Shown here: in pieces, positions 7,899-15,678 of the stretch
Position numbering within the stretch: position 1 is the first letter of the stretch
Layout: the number at the start of each line of letters is the position of its first letter
From: Thermoplasmatota archaeon
GTDB taxonomy: Archaea > Thermoplasmatota > Thermoplasmata > Thermoplasmatales > Thermoplasmataceae
DNA length: 64,000 nt
NCBI GenBank assembly: GCA_023484105.1
Contig: JAMDBD010000034.1
Span: 29,452 to 93,451 of the forward strand
Direction of reading: 5' to 3'
Notes under the pieces: model-generated
The model's input: only the letters and a program-made list of their open reading frames with translations
The model's database searches: none
What the model was told of the DNA's origin: nothing
Position numbers and translations under genes: made by a program

Positions 7899-8794
7899 GG
7901 GATCAGAGAATCCAGGGCAACTCTCCTGATCCATACATATGCTGGCCTGTTCTGATAAAATGCAGCATATATCATTTTTTTTCTGACAGCTGTGGCAAGT
8001 CTGACTGCCCTGCTTATCTTGAACCACAGTTCTTTCTCATCCATCAGTGAGATCAGAAGTTCGGCATGATCATCAGTATTTTTCAGGTATACTCTGAAAT
8101 TGCATCCATATTTGAAACCGGTCTTGACTATGCAGTGCCTTAATGTGAGATCGCTGAATATCATTGATTCTTGTGTAGTGGGATTTCCGCTTATAAGCTC
8201 CTTTTCATAGCTGCTCAAAACTCTGTATGAGAGAAAAGGCTCACCCACTGCTTCATAATCAGATCTCACAATCTGCACTTCACCGAGGATCTTGACAGCT
8301 TTAGGAACAACATTATCGTTGGGGGCCGATCCTTCCGGATTGTAACGTTCGGTGATATAGAAGGTGACATCACCCTGATCATCCACTGTAGCCCATTTCT
8401 GATCATGTTCCCTGTAAAAGTCACTGAAGGATACGCCACTTGCTTCTGAAACTATCCTTAACGGCCTTGAATATTCATCGGTGGAATACTTCCTGAAGGA
8501 GAGACCGTCAGGCTCCTTCCTGACAAAGAGCCCCTTTTCCTTCAGTTTTGAATATACGCGAAATGTTTCCACATCCCCATAAGAAGTCACTGTCTCCTGG
8601 ATAAATTTATCCAGAGCTTCTTCGCTCTCTGGATATATCAAGCCTTTTGACAGCAGGAATAACGCTTCCATTTCGGTCAGCACAAGCAAATTCCTGATAA
8701 TCCTGCCAACTCGAAGCCTCTGCCTTATATTATCTGGAGATCTGGCACAGGAGAATACGGTTTTACCACACAGCGCCTTGCCGGTTACTGTCAT
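7895..8794 (-). CDS. endA: tRNA-splicing endonuclease
   Basis: Cuts bulge-helix-bulge introns out of pre-tRNAs. The 299-residue length and two tandem endonuclease-like repeats point to the alpha-2 type: a non-catalytic first unit (about residues 30-110) and a catalytic C-terminal unit with 'KTGFKYGCNFRVY', the triad Tyr236, His243 ('DDHAELL') and Lys272/273 ('SRAVRLATAVRKK'). I chose the ATG at 8794, not a longer frame from 8851, because it forms an ATGA overlap with the stop of the upstream GTPase gene. No tRNA gene with an intron is in the window. Confidence 0.9.
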   Translation of the reverse strand: MTVTGKALCGKTVFSCARSPDNIRQRLRVGRIIRNLLVLTEMEALFLLSKGLIYPESEEALDKFIQETVTSYGDVETFRVYSKLKEKGLFVRKEPDGLSFRKYSTDEYSRPLRIVSEASGVSFSDFYREHDQKWATVDDQGDVTFYITERYNPEGSAPNDNVVPKAVKILGEVQIVRSDYEAVGEPFLSYRVLSSYEKELISGNPTTQESMIFSDLTLRHCIVKTGFKYGCNFRVYLKNTDDHAELLISLMDEKELWFKISRAVRLATAVRKKMIYAAFYQNRPAYVWIRRVALDSLIP

Positions 8795-9306
8795 TTCTTT
8801 ACAAACACTTGTATCAGATTCTCCGTTATATAGGAATACATTCGTTCCCATTCAGAACCGGATTTACTGTTAACAATAAAATAGGGGATTTTGTAACGCT
8901 TCGAAACAGTCTGAAGTTCATCCTCCCAGAATTGTGCACTGTAACGCAGATCAAGTTTCGTTGCAGCAAGTACTGTTACAGATTTATTCCTCATCCCTGT
9001 GACAAATTTGAGGATGTTTTCAGCATAATCGAGGGATCTGGCATTAGTAAGGTCTGAAACCACAATTATTGCATTTGAACCGGTTAGTAGCCTCTCTCCA
9101 TCTCTTTCGCTGCTTATCTCAAGAAAGAGGAGTTCTGCGGTGATCTTTCCACCCTTCCATTCCAGATTGACAATCTTTCTCTGAATAGGCTTTGGCTGCA
9201 GGCCTACATTATTCGAATTGTAAACCATCCTGGATATAAGCGTGCTCTTTCCAGATCCATTGAGACCTGACACACTTATCTTCCAGGTCACCCTAGAACT
9301 CTCCAT
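8791..9306 (-). CDS. Ras-like small GTPase, Rab/Arf-type
   Basis: A 171-residue P-loop protein: G1 'GLNGSGKST' (residues 14-22), G4 'TKLD' (116-119) and a G5-like 'NSK' (146-148). The expected G3 'DxxG' is replaced by 'LEISSER', so the water-positioning region is unusual and GTP hydrolysis may be weak or altered. The start at 9306 is favoured over 9423 because a palindromic TTTATAAAA (9325-9333) lies about 23 bp upstream. It is co-transcribed with endA through a four-base overlap. Such small archaeal GTPases have no firm function; a link to tRNA processing is inference from the operon only. Confidence 0.75.
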   Translation of the reverse strand: MESSRVTWKISVSGLNGSGKSTLISRMVYNSNNVGLQPKPIQRKIVNLEWKGGKITAELLFLEISSERDGERLLTGSNAIIVVSDLTNARSLDYAENILKFVTGMRNKSVTVLAATKLDLRYSAQFWEDELQTVSKRYKIPYFIVNSKSGSEWERMYSYITENLIQVFVKK

Positions 9307-9324
9307 CAGCCTTCGATTAAGAGC

Positions 9325-9333
9325 TTTATAAAA
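9325..9333 (-). promoter_or_regulatory. TATA box of the GTPase-endA operon
   Basis: TTTATAAAA is centred about 23 bp before the proposed GTPase ATG at 9306, which supports a leaderless start there. A separate TTTATATC (9382-9389) serves the divergent aminotransferase. Confidence 0.5.
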
Positions 9334-9417
9334 TACTTTGCTATGATTTAAACACGATCCGGTGAAAGAATTAGCGCCTATGTTTATATCAGGATATGTT
9401 ATATTTGTCTGATATAT

Positions 9418-10626
9418 ATGCAATATAAATTTTCTTCACTGGCACAGAATCTGAAGGCATCGGAGATCAGGGAGCTCCTGAAGTACAAGAACATTCCAGG
9501 AATGATATCCCTGGGTGGGGGGATGCCTCACCCGTCGTCGTTTCCGGTATCAGACATCATGGAGATAACGGACGATCTTCTGAAGAGAGAGGGAAGGGAG
9601 ATTCTGCAGTACGGTACGACAGAAGGCTATGAGATGCTGAGAGTGGAGCTTTCGAAGTTTCTCAAGGATACAGAAAACATTGACTGCACCAAGGATGATA
9701 TAGTTTTGAGCGCAGGCTCGCAGCAGGCTCTCTATGCCATCTCCAAAATAATGGTCACACCCGGAGAGGAGGTGATCACAGAATCCCCAACATATATAGG
9801 GACTATAACAGCTTTCCTTGCAAACGGTACTGTGATGCGCGGTGTACAGATGGATGAAGAGGGGCTGATAACTGAGTTACTTGAAGAAAAGATCAAAAAT
9901 ATGCTCTCCAAAGGCAAACCTCCAAAATTCATATATGTCATCCCAACTTTTCAGAACCCTTCCGGAAGAACACTCTCGCTGGAGAGAAGAAAGCATCTGC
10001 TGGAGATCGCCTCCAGATACCAGATCCCAATAATTGAAGACAATCCGTATGGCGAACTCAGGTATTCCGGGCAGAAGCTCCCCAGCCTGAAGTCCATGGA
10101 CACCTCTGGCCTGGTTACATATATGGGTACATTTTCAAAGATTCTGACACCCGGCCTGCGGGTTGGTTTCACTGTTGCTCCCAGAGAAGTTGTTTCAAAG
10201 ATGAATCTGCTCAAACAGGCAACCAACCTTGCCACAAATACACTGGCAGAGGCAATTGCAGGGGAATATCTCAAGAGGGGGCTCGTGAAAAAAAATATGC
10301 CTAGGGTGGTTCAGATGTACAGGGAAAAGCGTGACACAATGTTGGCGGCACTTTCCGAAAATTTTGGGGAAGATGCCACATGGTCACACCCTGACGGAGG
10401 AATGTTCCTTTGGCTACAGCTTGATAGCAGAATAAATACAACGAAAATGCTACCCAGAGCCCTGGAGAACAAGGTGGCTTATGTGAGCGGTTATTCATTC
10501 TACCCAGATAATCCAGAGTATAACACCATGAGGCTAAACTTTACCTACGCAGACAACGACCAGATTGTAACCGCAATAGAGCGGCTTTCGAAGGTTGTCG
10601 GCCAGGAAGCAATGATGGCAAAATAA
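9418..10626 (+). CDS. PLP-dependent aminotransferase, class I (2-aminoadipate/aromatic type)
   Basis: Fold-type I aminotransferase of 402 residues. 'ISLGGGMPHPSSFP' at the N-terminus, 'YGTTEGYEMLR', 'SAGSQQAL', 'QNPSGRTLS', 'EDNPYGELRY', the Schiff-base lysine in 'GTFSKIL', and 'MRLNFTY' with the carboxylate-binding arginine are characteristic of the LysN/AroAT-II/KAT group. These enzymes move amino groups between 2-oxoglutarate and aromatic, branched-chain or aminoadipate substrates; the exact substrate is not fixed by sequence. Its 2-oxo-acid products could feed the IorAB ferredoxin oxidoreductase encoded at about 28-30 kb. The start follows a TATA box by about 30 bp. PPAT-NTPase follows after 12 bp. 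Confidence 0.85.
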   Translation: MQYKFSSLAQNLKASEIRELLKYKNIPGMISLGGGMPHPSSFPVSDIMEITDDLLKREGREILQYGTTEGYEMLRVELSKFLKDTENIDCTKDDIVLSAGSQQALYAISKIMVTPGEEVITESPTYIGTITAFLANGTVMRGVQMDEEGLITELLEEKIKNMLSKGKPPKFIYVIPTFQNPSGRTLSLERRKHLLEIASRYQIPIIEDNPYGELRYSGQKLPSLKSMDTSGLVTYMGTFSKILTPGLRVGFTVAPREVVSKMNLLKQATNLATNTLAEAIAGEYLKRGLVKKNMPRVVQMYREKRDTMLAALSENFGEDATWSHPDGGMFLWLQLDSRINTTKMLPRALENKVAYVSGYSFYPDNPEYNTMRLNFTYADNDQIVTAIERLSKVVGQEAMMAK

Positions 10627-10638
10627 ATCGGGCTGCAA

Positions 10639-11607
10639 ATGGTAGTGATTATCGGCGGAACCTTTTCCGTCATACATTTGGGACATGAGAGACTTTTCGA
10701 TGCTGCTCTCGAGAGAAAAGAAAAGATAATAGTGGGTCTGACCACCGACGATTACGTTGCAAGCAGCAAGGAGTATGATGGCATAAGGTACTCAGAAAGG
10801 AAGAAGGCCCTTGAAGAATACCTGGAATCCAGGAAGGCTGACTTTGAGATAAAGCCTCTGACAAACTCTCTTGGAAATGCATCACAGTCTTCAGAATATT
10901 CTGCGATTGTCGTTTCCCCTGAATCATACCACAATGCAATCAGGATAAACATGCAGAGGGAAAGGAATGGATTGCGGAATCTTGAAATAATAAAGGTTCC
11001 ATATGTTCTTGGTGATGATTATTTTCCGATCAAATCATCCAGAATTCTTCAGGGGGAAATCGACAGAAATGGAAAAAGGCTCAGGCCGGTGAGAATTTCA
11101 CTATCAACCTGTAACGCTTCAAAAATGGATGCCACCACTGAATTCTTTGGAAAACTGATAGCAGGTAGCATTGTGGTACAGAACAAAGAATATAGAACAC
11201 CCTCTCCGCAGCCATTTGGAGGTGAAACTTATGAATATGCCAGAATCAGGGCAGAATCAGGAATCTCCGGGAATGACTATTCTGTTGGATTAGAGAGCGG
11301 GTTAATACCGGTAAACAACGGAGAACACTATCTGGATATTCATTACTGCTGCATTATTGATAGGTTCGGAAAGATTACGACAGGCTCAAGCAGCGGATTC
11401 CAGATACCTCTGCAACTTGTCATGGAGATCAAGAAAGGAAAGGAACTCAGCAATGCCTTTTCATCAGTTTATGGCAACGGCGGGATCTATTCTGAAAAGG
11501 GAATCGCCGGTCTTATTTCCGGGAATTTCCTGCAGAGAATTGATCTTTACAGGGAGGCTCTAAGGAATGCCTTTGTACCGAGAATTAAGCCCGATTATTA
11601 TTCATAA
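10639..11607 (+). CDS. Fusion: phosphopantetheine adenylyltransferase + inosine/xanthosine triphosphatase
   Basis: Residues 1 to about 150 are an archaeal/eukaryotic-type CoaD domain: 'GTFSVIHLGH' nucleotidyltransferase motif, 'GLTTDDY', and 'IKSSRIL' (the ISSxxI-like motif). It makes dephospho-CoA from phosphopantetheine and ATP. Residues from about 152 to the end resemble YjjX/DUF84 non-canonical purine NTPases: 'PSPQPFGGETYEYARIRAE', 'YSVGLESGLI' and 'GIAGLISGNFLQR'. That half would hydrolyse ITP/XTP. The two activities share no pathway, so the fusion is notable; I recall similar fused proteins in Thermoplasmatales but cannot verify it. The start lies 12 bp after the aminotransferase stop. 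Confidence 0.85.
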   Translation: MVVIIGGTFSVIHLGHERLFDAALERKEKIIVGLTTDDYVASSKEYDGIRYSERKKALEEYLESRKADFEIKPLTNSLGNASQSSEYSAIVVSPESYHNAIRINMQRERNGLRNLEIIKVPYVLGDDYFPIKSSRILQGEIDRNGKRLRPVRISLSTCNASKMDATTEFFGKLIAGSIVVQNKEYRTPSPQPFGGETYEYARIRAESGISGNDYSVGLESGLIPVNNGEHYLDIHYCCIIDRFGKITTGSSSGFQIPLQLVMEIKKGKELSNAFSSVYGNGGIYSEKGIAGLISGNFLQRIDLYREALRNAFVPRIKPDYYS

Positions 11608-11683
11608 GTAAAAAGGATCATAATGTCTATAGTTCCTATAAAAAACAGTTAAGTAATGATTGGCAATATTAAAAGGATAACAG

Positions 11684-11983
11684 ATGGTAACCAAGGAAGA
11701 GATACTGGAACAGCTGAAAGCTGTATCTGATCCTGAGATTGGTATGGATGTCGTCAACCTTGGTCTCATCTATGAGGTGGAGATAAACGGGGACAGAGTA
11801 TATATTAAGATGACAATGACTGCGCCAACGTGCCCTGTCACCCCGTGGATTTTATCAGAGGCACAGAGGATAGTGGAAAACATGGAGGGTGTTGAGGCGG
11901 CGGATATCGAACTTGTCTGGGAACCGCCATGGAATCCATCGATGATGACAGACTATGCAAAGGAACAGCTCAATATGCTGTGA
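11684..11983 (+). CDS. DUF59/MIP18-type iron-sulfur assembly factor
   Basis: A 99-residue single-domain protein of the DUF59 family (SufT, PaaD, Cia2/MIP18). The N-terminal 'VSDPEIGMDVVNLGLIYEVEI' and the conserved cysteine motif 'MTAPTCPVTPWI' are diagnostic, and the C-terminal 'VWEPPWNPSMMTDYAK' also matches. These proteins help insert Fe-S clusters into targets. Many Fe-S proteins are encoded nearby (radical SAM enzymes, Rieske, complex I), but no direct linkage is seen. Confidence 0.88.
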   Translation: MVTKEEILEQLKAVSDPEIGMDVVNLGLIYEVEINGDRVYIKMTMTAPTCPVTPWILSEAQRIVENMEGVEAADIELVWEPPWNPSMMTDYAKEQLNML

Positions 11984-12081
11984 ACCATTCGGATGATATT
12001 TTATGAATCTTAGCTCCACGATTTTTAGACAATATATCTGCTTCATTCAGGTCATATATTCGACATCTGAATGTATCTAGT

Positions 12082-12290
12082 TCAGTCTTTCTTTATTTCC
12101 CCTGCTATTCTGTACGCCTTCGAGAACTTCAGCAAGGCATCCATCAAGGATATTTTATCCGTGATGCTGGCAGTTCTAATGAGCAGGAATAATCTACTAT
12201 CGTAGTGTTCCGAATTATGTGTAAGATTAAGGATATCTCTTCCTTAACATCCCTGTGATCTGATCCTTCATTTATGAGGTCCCTTTATGA
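12082..12290 (-). pseudogene. Possible decayed gene remnant after the surface-protein gene
   Basis: This lies in a 349-bp gap without an intact gene (11984-12332). On the minus strand a protein-like frame without a start runs from 12243 to a TGA at 12082 ('THNSEHYDSRLFLLIRT', 'ALLKFSKAYRIAGEIKKD'). Just upstream another frame continues in similar style ('RDLINEGSDHRDVKEE', about 12290-12245). A one-base shift near 12240 would join them. I do not recognise the family. The rest of the gap, 11984-12081, shows nothing. Confidence 0.3.
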
Positions 12291-12332
12291 TTCTATGGGA
12301 TCATTTCTCATCCAGTTCCACAACAAGCAGGA

Positions 12333-13898
12333 TCACCTTCTCTTCCTCAGGAACGCAAGTGCAGACAAGATTGCCACGGCCGTGATCACTCCTCCAGATA
12401 TTTCATATATCTCATCTGCTGTTATTCCAGATCCTGAAGGTGTTTTCTTGACGGGAGTGAAGGTGATAGTATTTAATTCGTTTTTTCCACTTACGGATAA
12501 TGAACCCGATGACGGAGATACAGAATATCCTGACACCTTACTGACAGTGTACGAGTACGTTCCGTTGGTTAGGGAGAACGAGTACGATGCTCCAGTTATT
12601 GCCCCTGAATCCATGCCGTTGCTGAGATTGACATACCATGTCGTTCCTGATGGTAATCCGGATTCTGTGAATGTAACTGTGTATTTACTTACCGATGTTG
12701 TGGTTGGGGTGAATGTTATAGTTTGATTGAAGCTTTTGCCGCTGACAGTTATATTCCCTGACGATGGCATTCCCGTATACCCGCTTACGTTACTTACAAT
12801 GTATGAATATGTTCCATTCGCTACAGGGAAGGATATCGTATTGCTGATGGATGATGATTCATGGTTTCCGTTAAGTGTTACGCCCCAGGAGGTTCCAGGC
12901 AAAAGGCCAGTCTCCGTGAAGTTTAAAAAATAATACCCGCTTGGCGGGGACGTAGAAAATGTTACCGCGACTGAAACGTTATTGCCTGAGACCGAGATGG
13001 ACCCGCTGGATGGATAGGCAAAATAACCACCGGGCACCGATGTACTGATGCTGTAATACCAGGTGCCGTTAAATTCAGGTATCGTATAATTCGCCGCTGT
13101 CGCATAAACGGTATTAAAAATACCTTTGCTCTTCATCGAGGAATTTGCGATGTTTATTGTCCAGATGCTGCTTGATGGCAGTCCTGTTTCTGTAAAATTG
13201 ACATTGTAAGACATTATAAAATGGATGTACACTGTCATTGGCGATCCATTAATATTCAATTCCTGGTATGTCTGATCGGAATTATTAAAATACGCTTCGT
13301 AGCCGCTGTAGCCACTGACAAAGGGAACAGCCGATGCAACCCATGTCCCATTTACCAACTCAAAAACATGCGTGCTGCTGTTCGTGATGTTTGACGAACT
13401 TACGTCATTGTAGCTGAAGTCCGTTAAAGCTGCCATCCAGTTCATTCCAGATGGAAGACCGCTTTCAATCAGAGTAACAGCATATGTCTTGTTAAAGTAG
13501 ACATTGTATGTTAGGTTGCTGCCGCTGATAGTTACGGCATCGGGTATCTGATTGGGAGTGGTCATGGTCACATTGCTGGCATAACCCACACTGGCAGGGG
13601 TAAAGGAATAATTGCCGTTTGCCAACGTGAATTGAATTATGGTGGAACTTGAGCTATTGATTGTTGACACGAATCCGCCAGATCCATCTCCTCCGAGAGA
13701 GACATTCCAGAGATGTCCTGCAGGAAGCCCCTTTTCCTTTATGGTAAGAGTATACTTTCCAGATGCGCCCTGAAAAGGTGAATTACCTCCAGTATAGTGA
13801 GAACCAGGGTTCGCATGGCCGCCTACCAACGCAAAAGACGTACCCAGAAATGCGATTACTAAAACCGCGGAAAGGGCTTTAATCCATTTCTTTCTCAT
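12333..13898 (-). CDS. Secreted, membrane-anchored surface protein with five beta repeats
   Basis: The N-terminal 'MRKKWIKALSAVLVIAFLGTSFAL' is a signal peptide, so I start at the ATG at 13898 rather than the longer frame from 13982. The ectodomain contains five imperfect repeats of about 80-100 residues, each opening with a variant of 'FTESGLPSGTxW' and often closing 'NGTYSY...SPSSGxISVSG...ITFT'. Repeats four and five are the most alike. The tail has one hydrophobic helix ('GGVITAVAILSALAFL') followed by 'RKRR', a C-terminal anchor with a cytoplasmic stop. Such repeats occur in thermopsin-like and S-layer-associated proteins of acidophilic archaea. Many Asn-x-Ser/Thr sites suggest N-glycosylation. 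Function: cell surface, adhesion or envelope; not more precisely known. Confidence 0.8.
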   Translation of the reverse strand: MRKKWIKALSAVLVIAFLGTSFALVGGHANPGSHYTGGNSPFQGASGKYTLTIKEKGLPAGHLWNVSLGGDGSGGFVSTINSSSSTIIQFTLANGNYSFTPASVGYASNVTMTTPNQIPDAVTISGSNLTYNVYFNKTYAVTLIESGLPSGMNWMAALTDFSYNDVSSSNITNSSTHVFELVNGTWVASAVPFVSGYSGYEAYFNNSDQTYQELNINGSPMTVYIHFIMSYNVNFTETGLPSSSIWTINIANSSMKSKGIFNTVYATAANYTIPEFNGTWYYSISTSVPGGYFAYPSSGSISVSGNNVSVAVTFSTSPPSGYYFLNFTETGLLPGTSWGVTLNGNHESSSISNTISFPVANGTYSYIVSNVSGYTGMPSSGNITVSGKSFNQTITFTPTTTSVSKYTVTFTESGLPSGTTWYVNLSNGMDSGAITGASYSFSLTNGTYSYTVSKVSGYSVSPSSGSLSVSGKNELNTITFTPVKKTPSGSGITADEIYEISGGVITAVAILSALAFLRKRR

Positions 13899-14000
13899 GC
13901 CTTTTTTTCGGTCATTCACGTGAAAGAAAAACCGTGTAAATATATTAGGTAGTACGACACAAAGAGTGATGGAATGTGACAAACATTATCAGTAAGAATT

Positions 14001-14969
14001 TTAGGCAAACCCAATTTTGGGCGGAGGGTATCTACAATGCGGGTTATTGTATGACCCATTTCTGTAAGTCAACATGCTTGCCGGGTCGATTTCTCTTGTA
14101 GCCCCGATTAACTTATCAACGATAGAAAAGGTCTCTGCGTAAAATATGAAAAAAGAAAACCGGCCCCAGTTCTTGTATAATAGCAATTTATCTCGAAGGA
14201 ATTCTGATTCATTTATGGCTGGCAGCCATTTTTTGTAGTCACCTGATATGATGATGCTGGGTAACAGGACCCCCTCAACTACATTCGTGTCAAACGAAAC
14301 CTCTTCGTAAATTACCCCCGCATCAAGCATTTTTGTGATCTTCCTGCGAACTGTACGGGCTGGCACTCTAAGTTCCTGAGCAATTTTATTTATGCTCATT
14401 GATAGAGGGTTCTGGTACATAACGGCATTCAAAACTAATTGCTCGCTGGGAGATATCAACCTTTCCTTTTGAGGAGAATCGTTCATAATTTCTACCAGAT
14501 CTAAAGGGTGCCCAAGGGTTTTTTCAAGGTCGTGCAATTGCTTTTTCATCTCAGATTCATCTGATGCAATCAGAGAAATACCGGAAAACTCTCTTTCGAC
14601 ATTCAAATCGCCATTAGAGCCTGCATGGTTCGGCAACTTAAGGGTACCAAAAATGACACGTTCTAACGTAGGAAATTCTGAAAAATGACCAGAAATTTCT
14701 TTCGCCAAACTATTTCCGGCACGGGTCAAAATGAAGTAACGATTCCATGGCATAAACCTGCTATCCGCGTAAAACTTTACCCCACGAACCAATCCTGATT
14801 CCAGCAGGTTGTTTATCCTGTTTTTAATAACTTCCGGATGCACGTGAAATTCCTTTGCCATTTTGTATACAGAAGGCTTATTTGTATAATGGGAACCTCC
14901 ACTGACTGGCCATTGGAATTTGCGTATAATCCTCTTTGATAATTCATCAAGCGGCAACTTGCTGCGCAC
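14001..14969 (-). CDS. Transcription regulator with two winged-helix domains
   Basis: A 322-residue protein with two HTH segments: 'PSVYKMAKEFHVHPEVIKNRINNLLESGLV' (about residues 32-61) and 'MSINKIAQELRVPARTVRRKITKMLDAGVI' (about 195-224). Each resembles Lrp/AsnC or MarR-like winged helices. The alternating unknown segments could be ligand or dimerisation domains. The start is a GTG with GAG just upstream. It lies directly before the repeat surface protein on the same strand with about 100 bp between, so it may regulate that gene or itself; this is inference. Thermoplasmata carry several such duplicated-HTH proteins of unknown target. Confidence 0.6.
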   Translation of the reverse strand: MRSKLPLDELSKRIIRKFQWPVSGGSHYTNKPSVYKMAKEFHVHPEVIKNRINNLLESGLVRGVKFYADSRFMPWNRYFILTRAGNSLAKEISGHFSEFPTLERVIFGTLKLPNHAGSNGDLNVEREFSGISLIASDESEMKKQLHDLEKTLGHPLDLVEIMNDSPQKERLISPSEQLVLNAVMYQNPLSMSINKIAQELRVPARTVRRKITKMLDAGVIYEEVSFDTNVVEGVLLPSIIISGDYKKWLPAINESEFLRDKLLLYKNWGRFSFFIFYAETFSIVDKLIGATREIDPASMLTYRNGSYNNPHCRYPPPKIGFA

Positions 14970-15062
14970 CTCTATGGCCTTTAATGATGATGGTCGAACT
15001 GTCCATTATGTAAACGTCAGATGAAAAATAGTTTCCATAGTTGTTTTTGGATAATCTCATAG

Positions 15063-15088
15063 GTTTATATAGTATTTAAAAATATAAA
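15063..15088 (+). promoter_or_regulatory. Tandem TATA-like elements before tbp
   Basis: TTTATATA (15064-15071) and TATTTAAAAATATAAA (15073-15088) lie in tandem. The second is centred about 25 bp before the tbp ATG, consistent with a leaderless mRNA. Two adjacent boxes in front of the TATA-binding protein gene itself invite an autoregulatory reading, which is inference. Confidence 0.45.
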
Positions 15089-15105
15089 GCCCACTGTGGT
15101 TAGTT

Positions 15106-15660
15106 ATGAGTGAGAGAGAGAAGATCAACATAGAAAACATTGTAGCATCGACATCTCTGGCGGAGCACCTTGATCTGAGCAAAATCGCGCTTGCTCTGGA
15201 TGGATCCGAGTATGAGCCCGAACAGTTTCCAGGCCTTATATACAGGCTACATGAGCCAAAAACTGCGGTTCTCATATTCAGGAGCGGAAAGGTGAATTGC
15301 ACTGGAGCCAAAAATCTGGAGAACGTCCGTCTCACCATAGAGACAATAATAAAGAAACTAAAGAGTGCGGGAATAGAAGTATATGACAAGCCGGAAATAG
15401 TGGTACAGAACATCGTGGCTGTTTATGACCTTGAATCTGACCTGAATCTCACGGACATTGCAATGTCACTGGGTCTCGAAAACGTTGAATACGAACCGGA
15501 ACAGTTCCCCGGTCTCGTATACAGGGTAGAGGAACCAAAGGTGGTACTGCTCCTGTTCGGTTCAGGAAAAGTAGTTTGCACAGGTGCAAAGGAAGAGAGT
15601 GAAATAGAGCAGGCCGTTATAAAGGTGAAGAAGGATCTCCAGAAAGTTGGTCTTATTTAG
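15106..15660 (+). CDS. tbp: TATA-binding protein
   Basis: General transcription initiation factor that bends promoter DNA with TFB. The 184-residue protein shows the typical internal duplication: 'IVASTSL...YEPEQFPGLIYR...LIFRSGKVNCTGAK' and 'IVAVYDL...YEPEQFPGLVYR...LLFGSGKVVCTGAK', the two halves of the saddle. Length and both halves are standard. Ends in TAG, showing that amber is an ordinary stop codon in this genome. Confidence 0.97.
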   Translation: MSEREKINIENIVASTSLAEHLDLSKIALALDGSEYEPEQFPGLIYRLHEPKTAVLIFRSGKVNCTGAKNLENVRLTIETIIKKLKSAGIEVYDKPEIVVQNIVAVYDLESDLNLTDIAMSLGLENVEYEPEQFPGLVYRVEEPKVVLLLFGSGKVVCTGAKEESEIEQAVIKVKKDLQKVGLI

Positions 15661-15678
15661 GCCAATTCATCATTCTTT

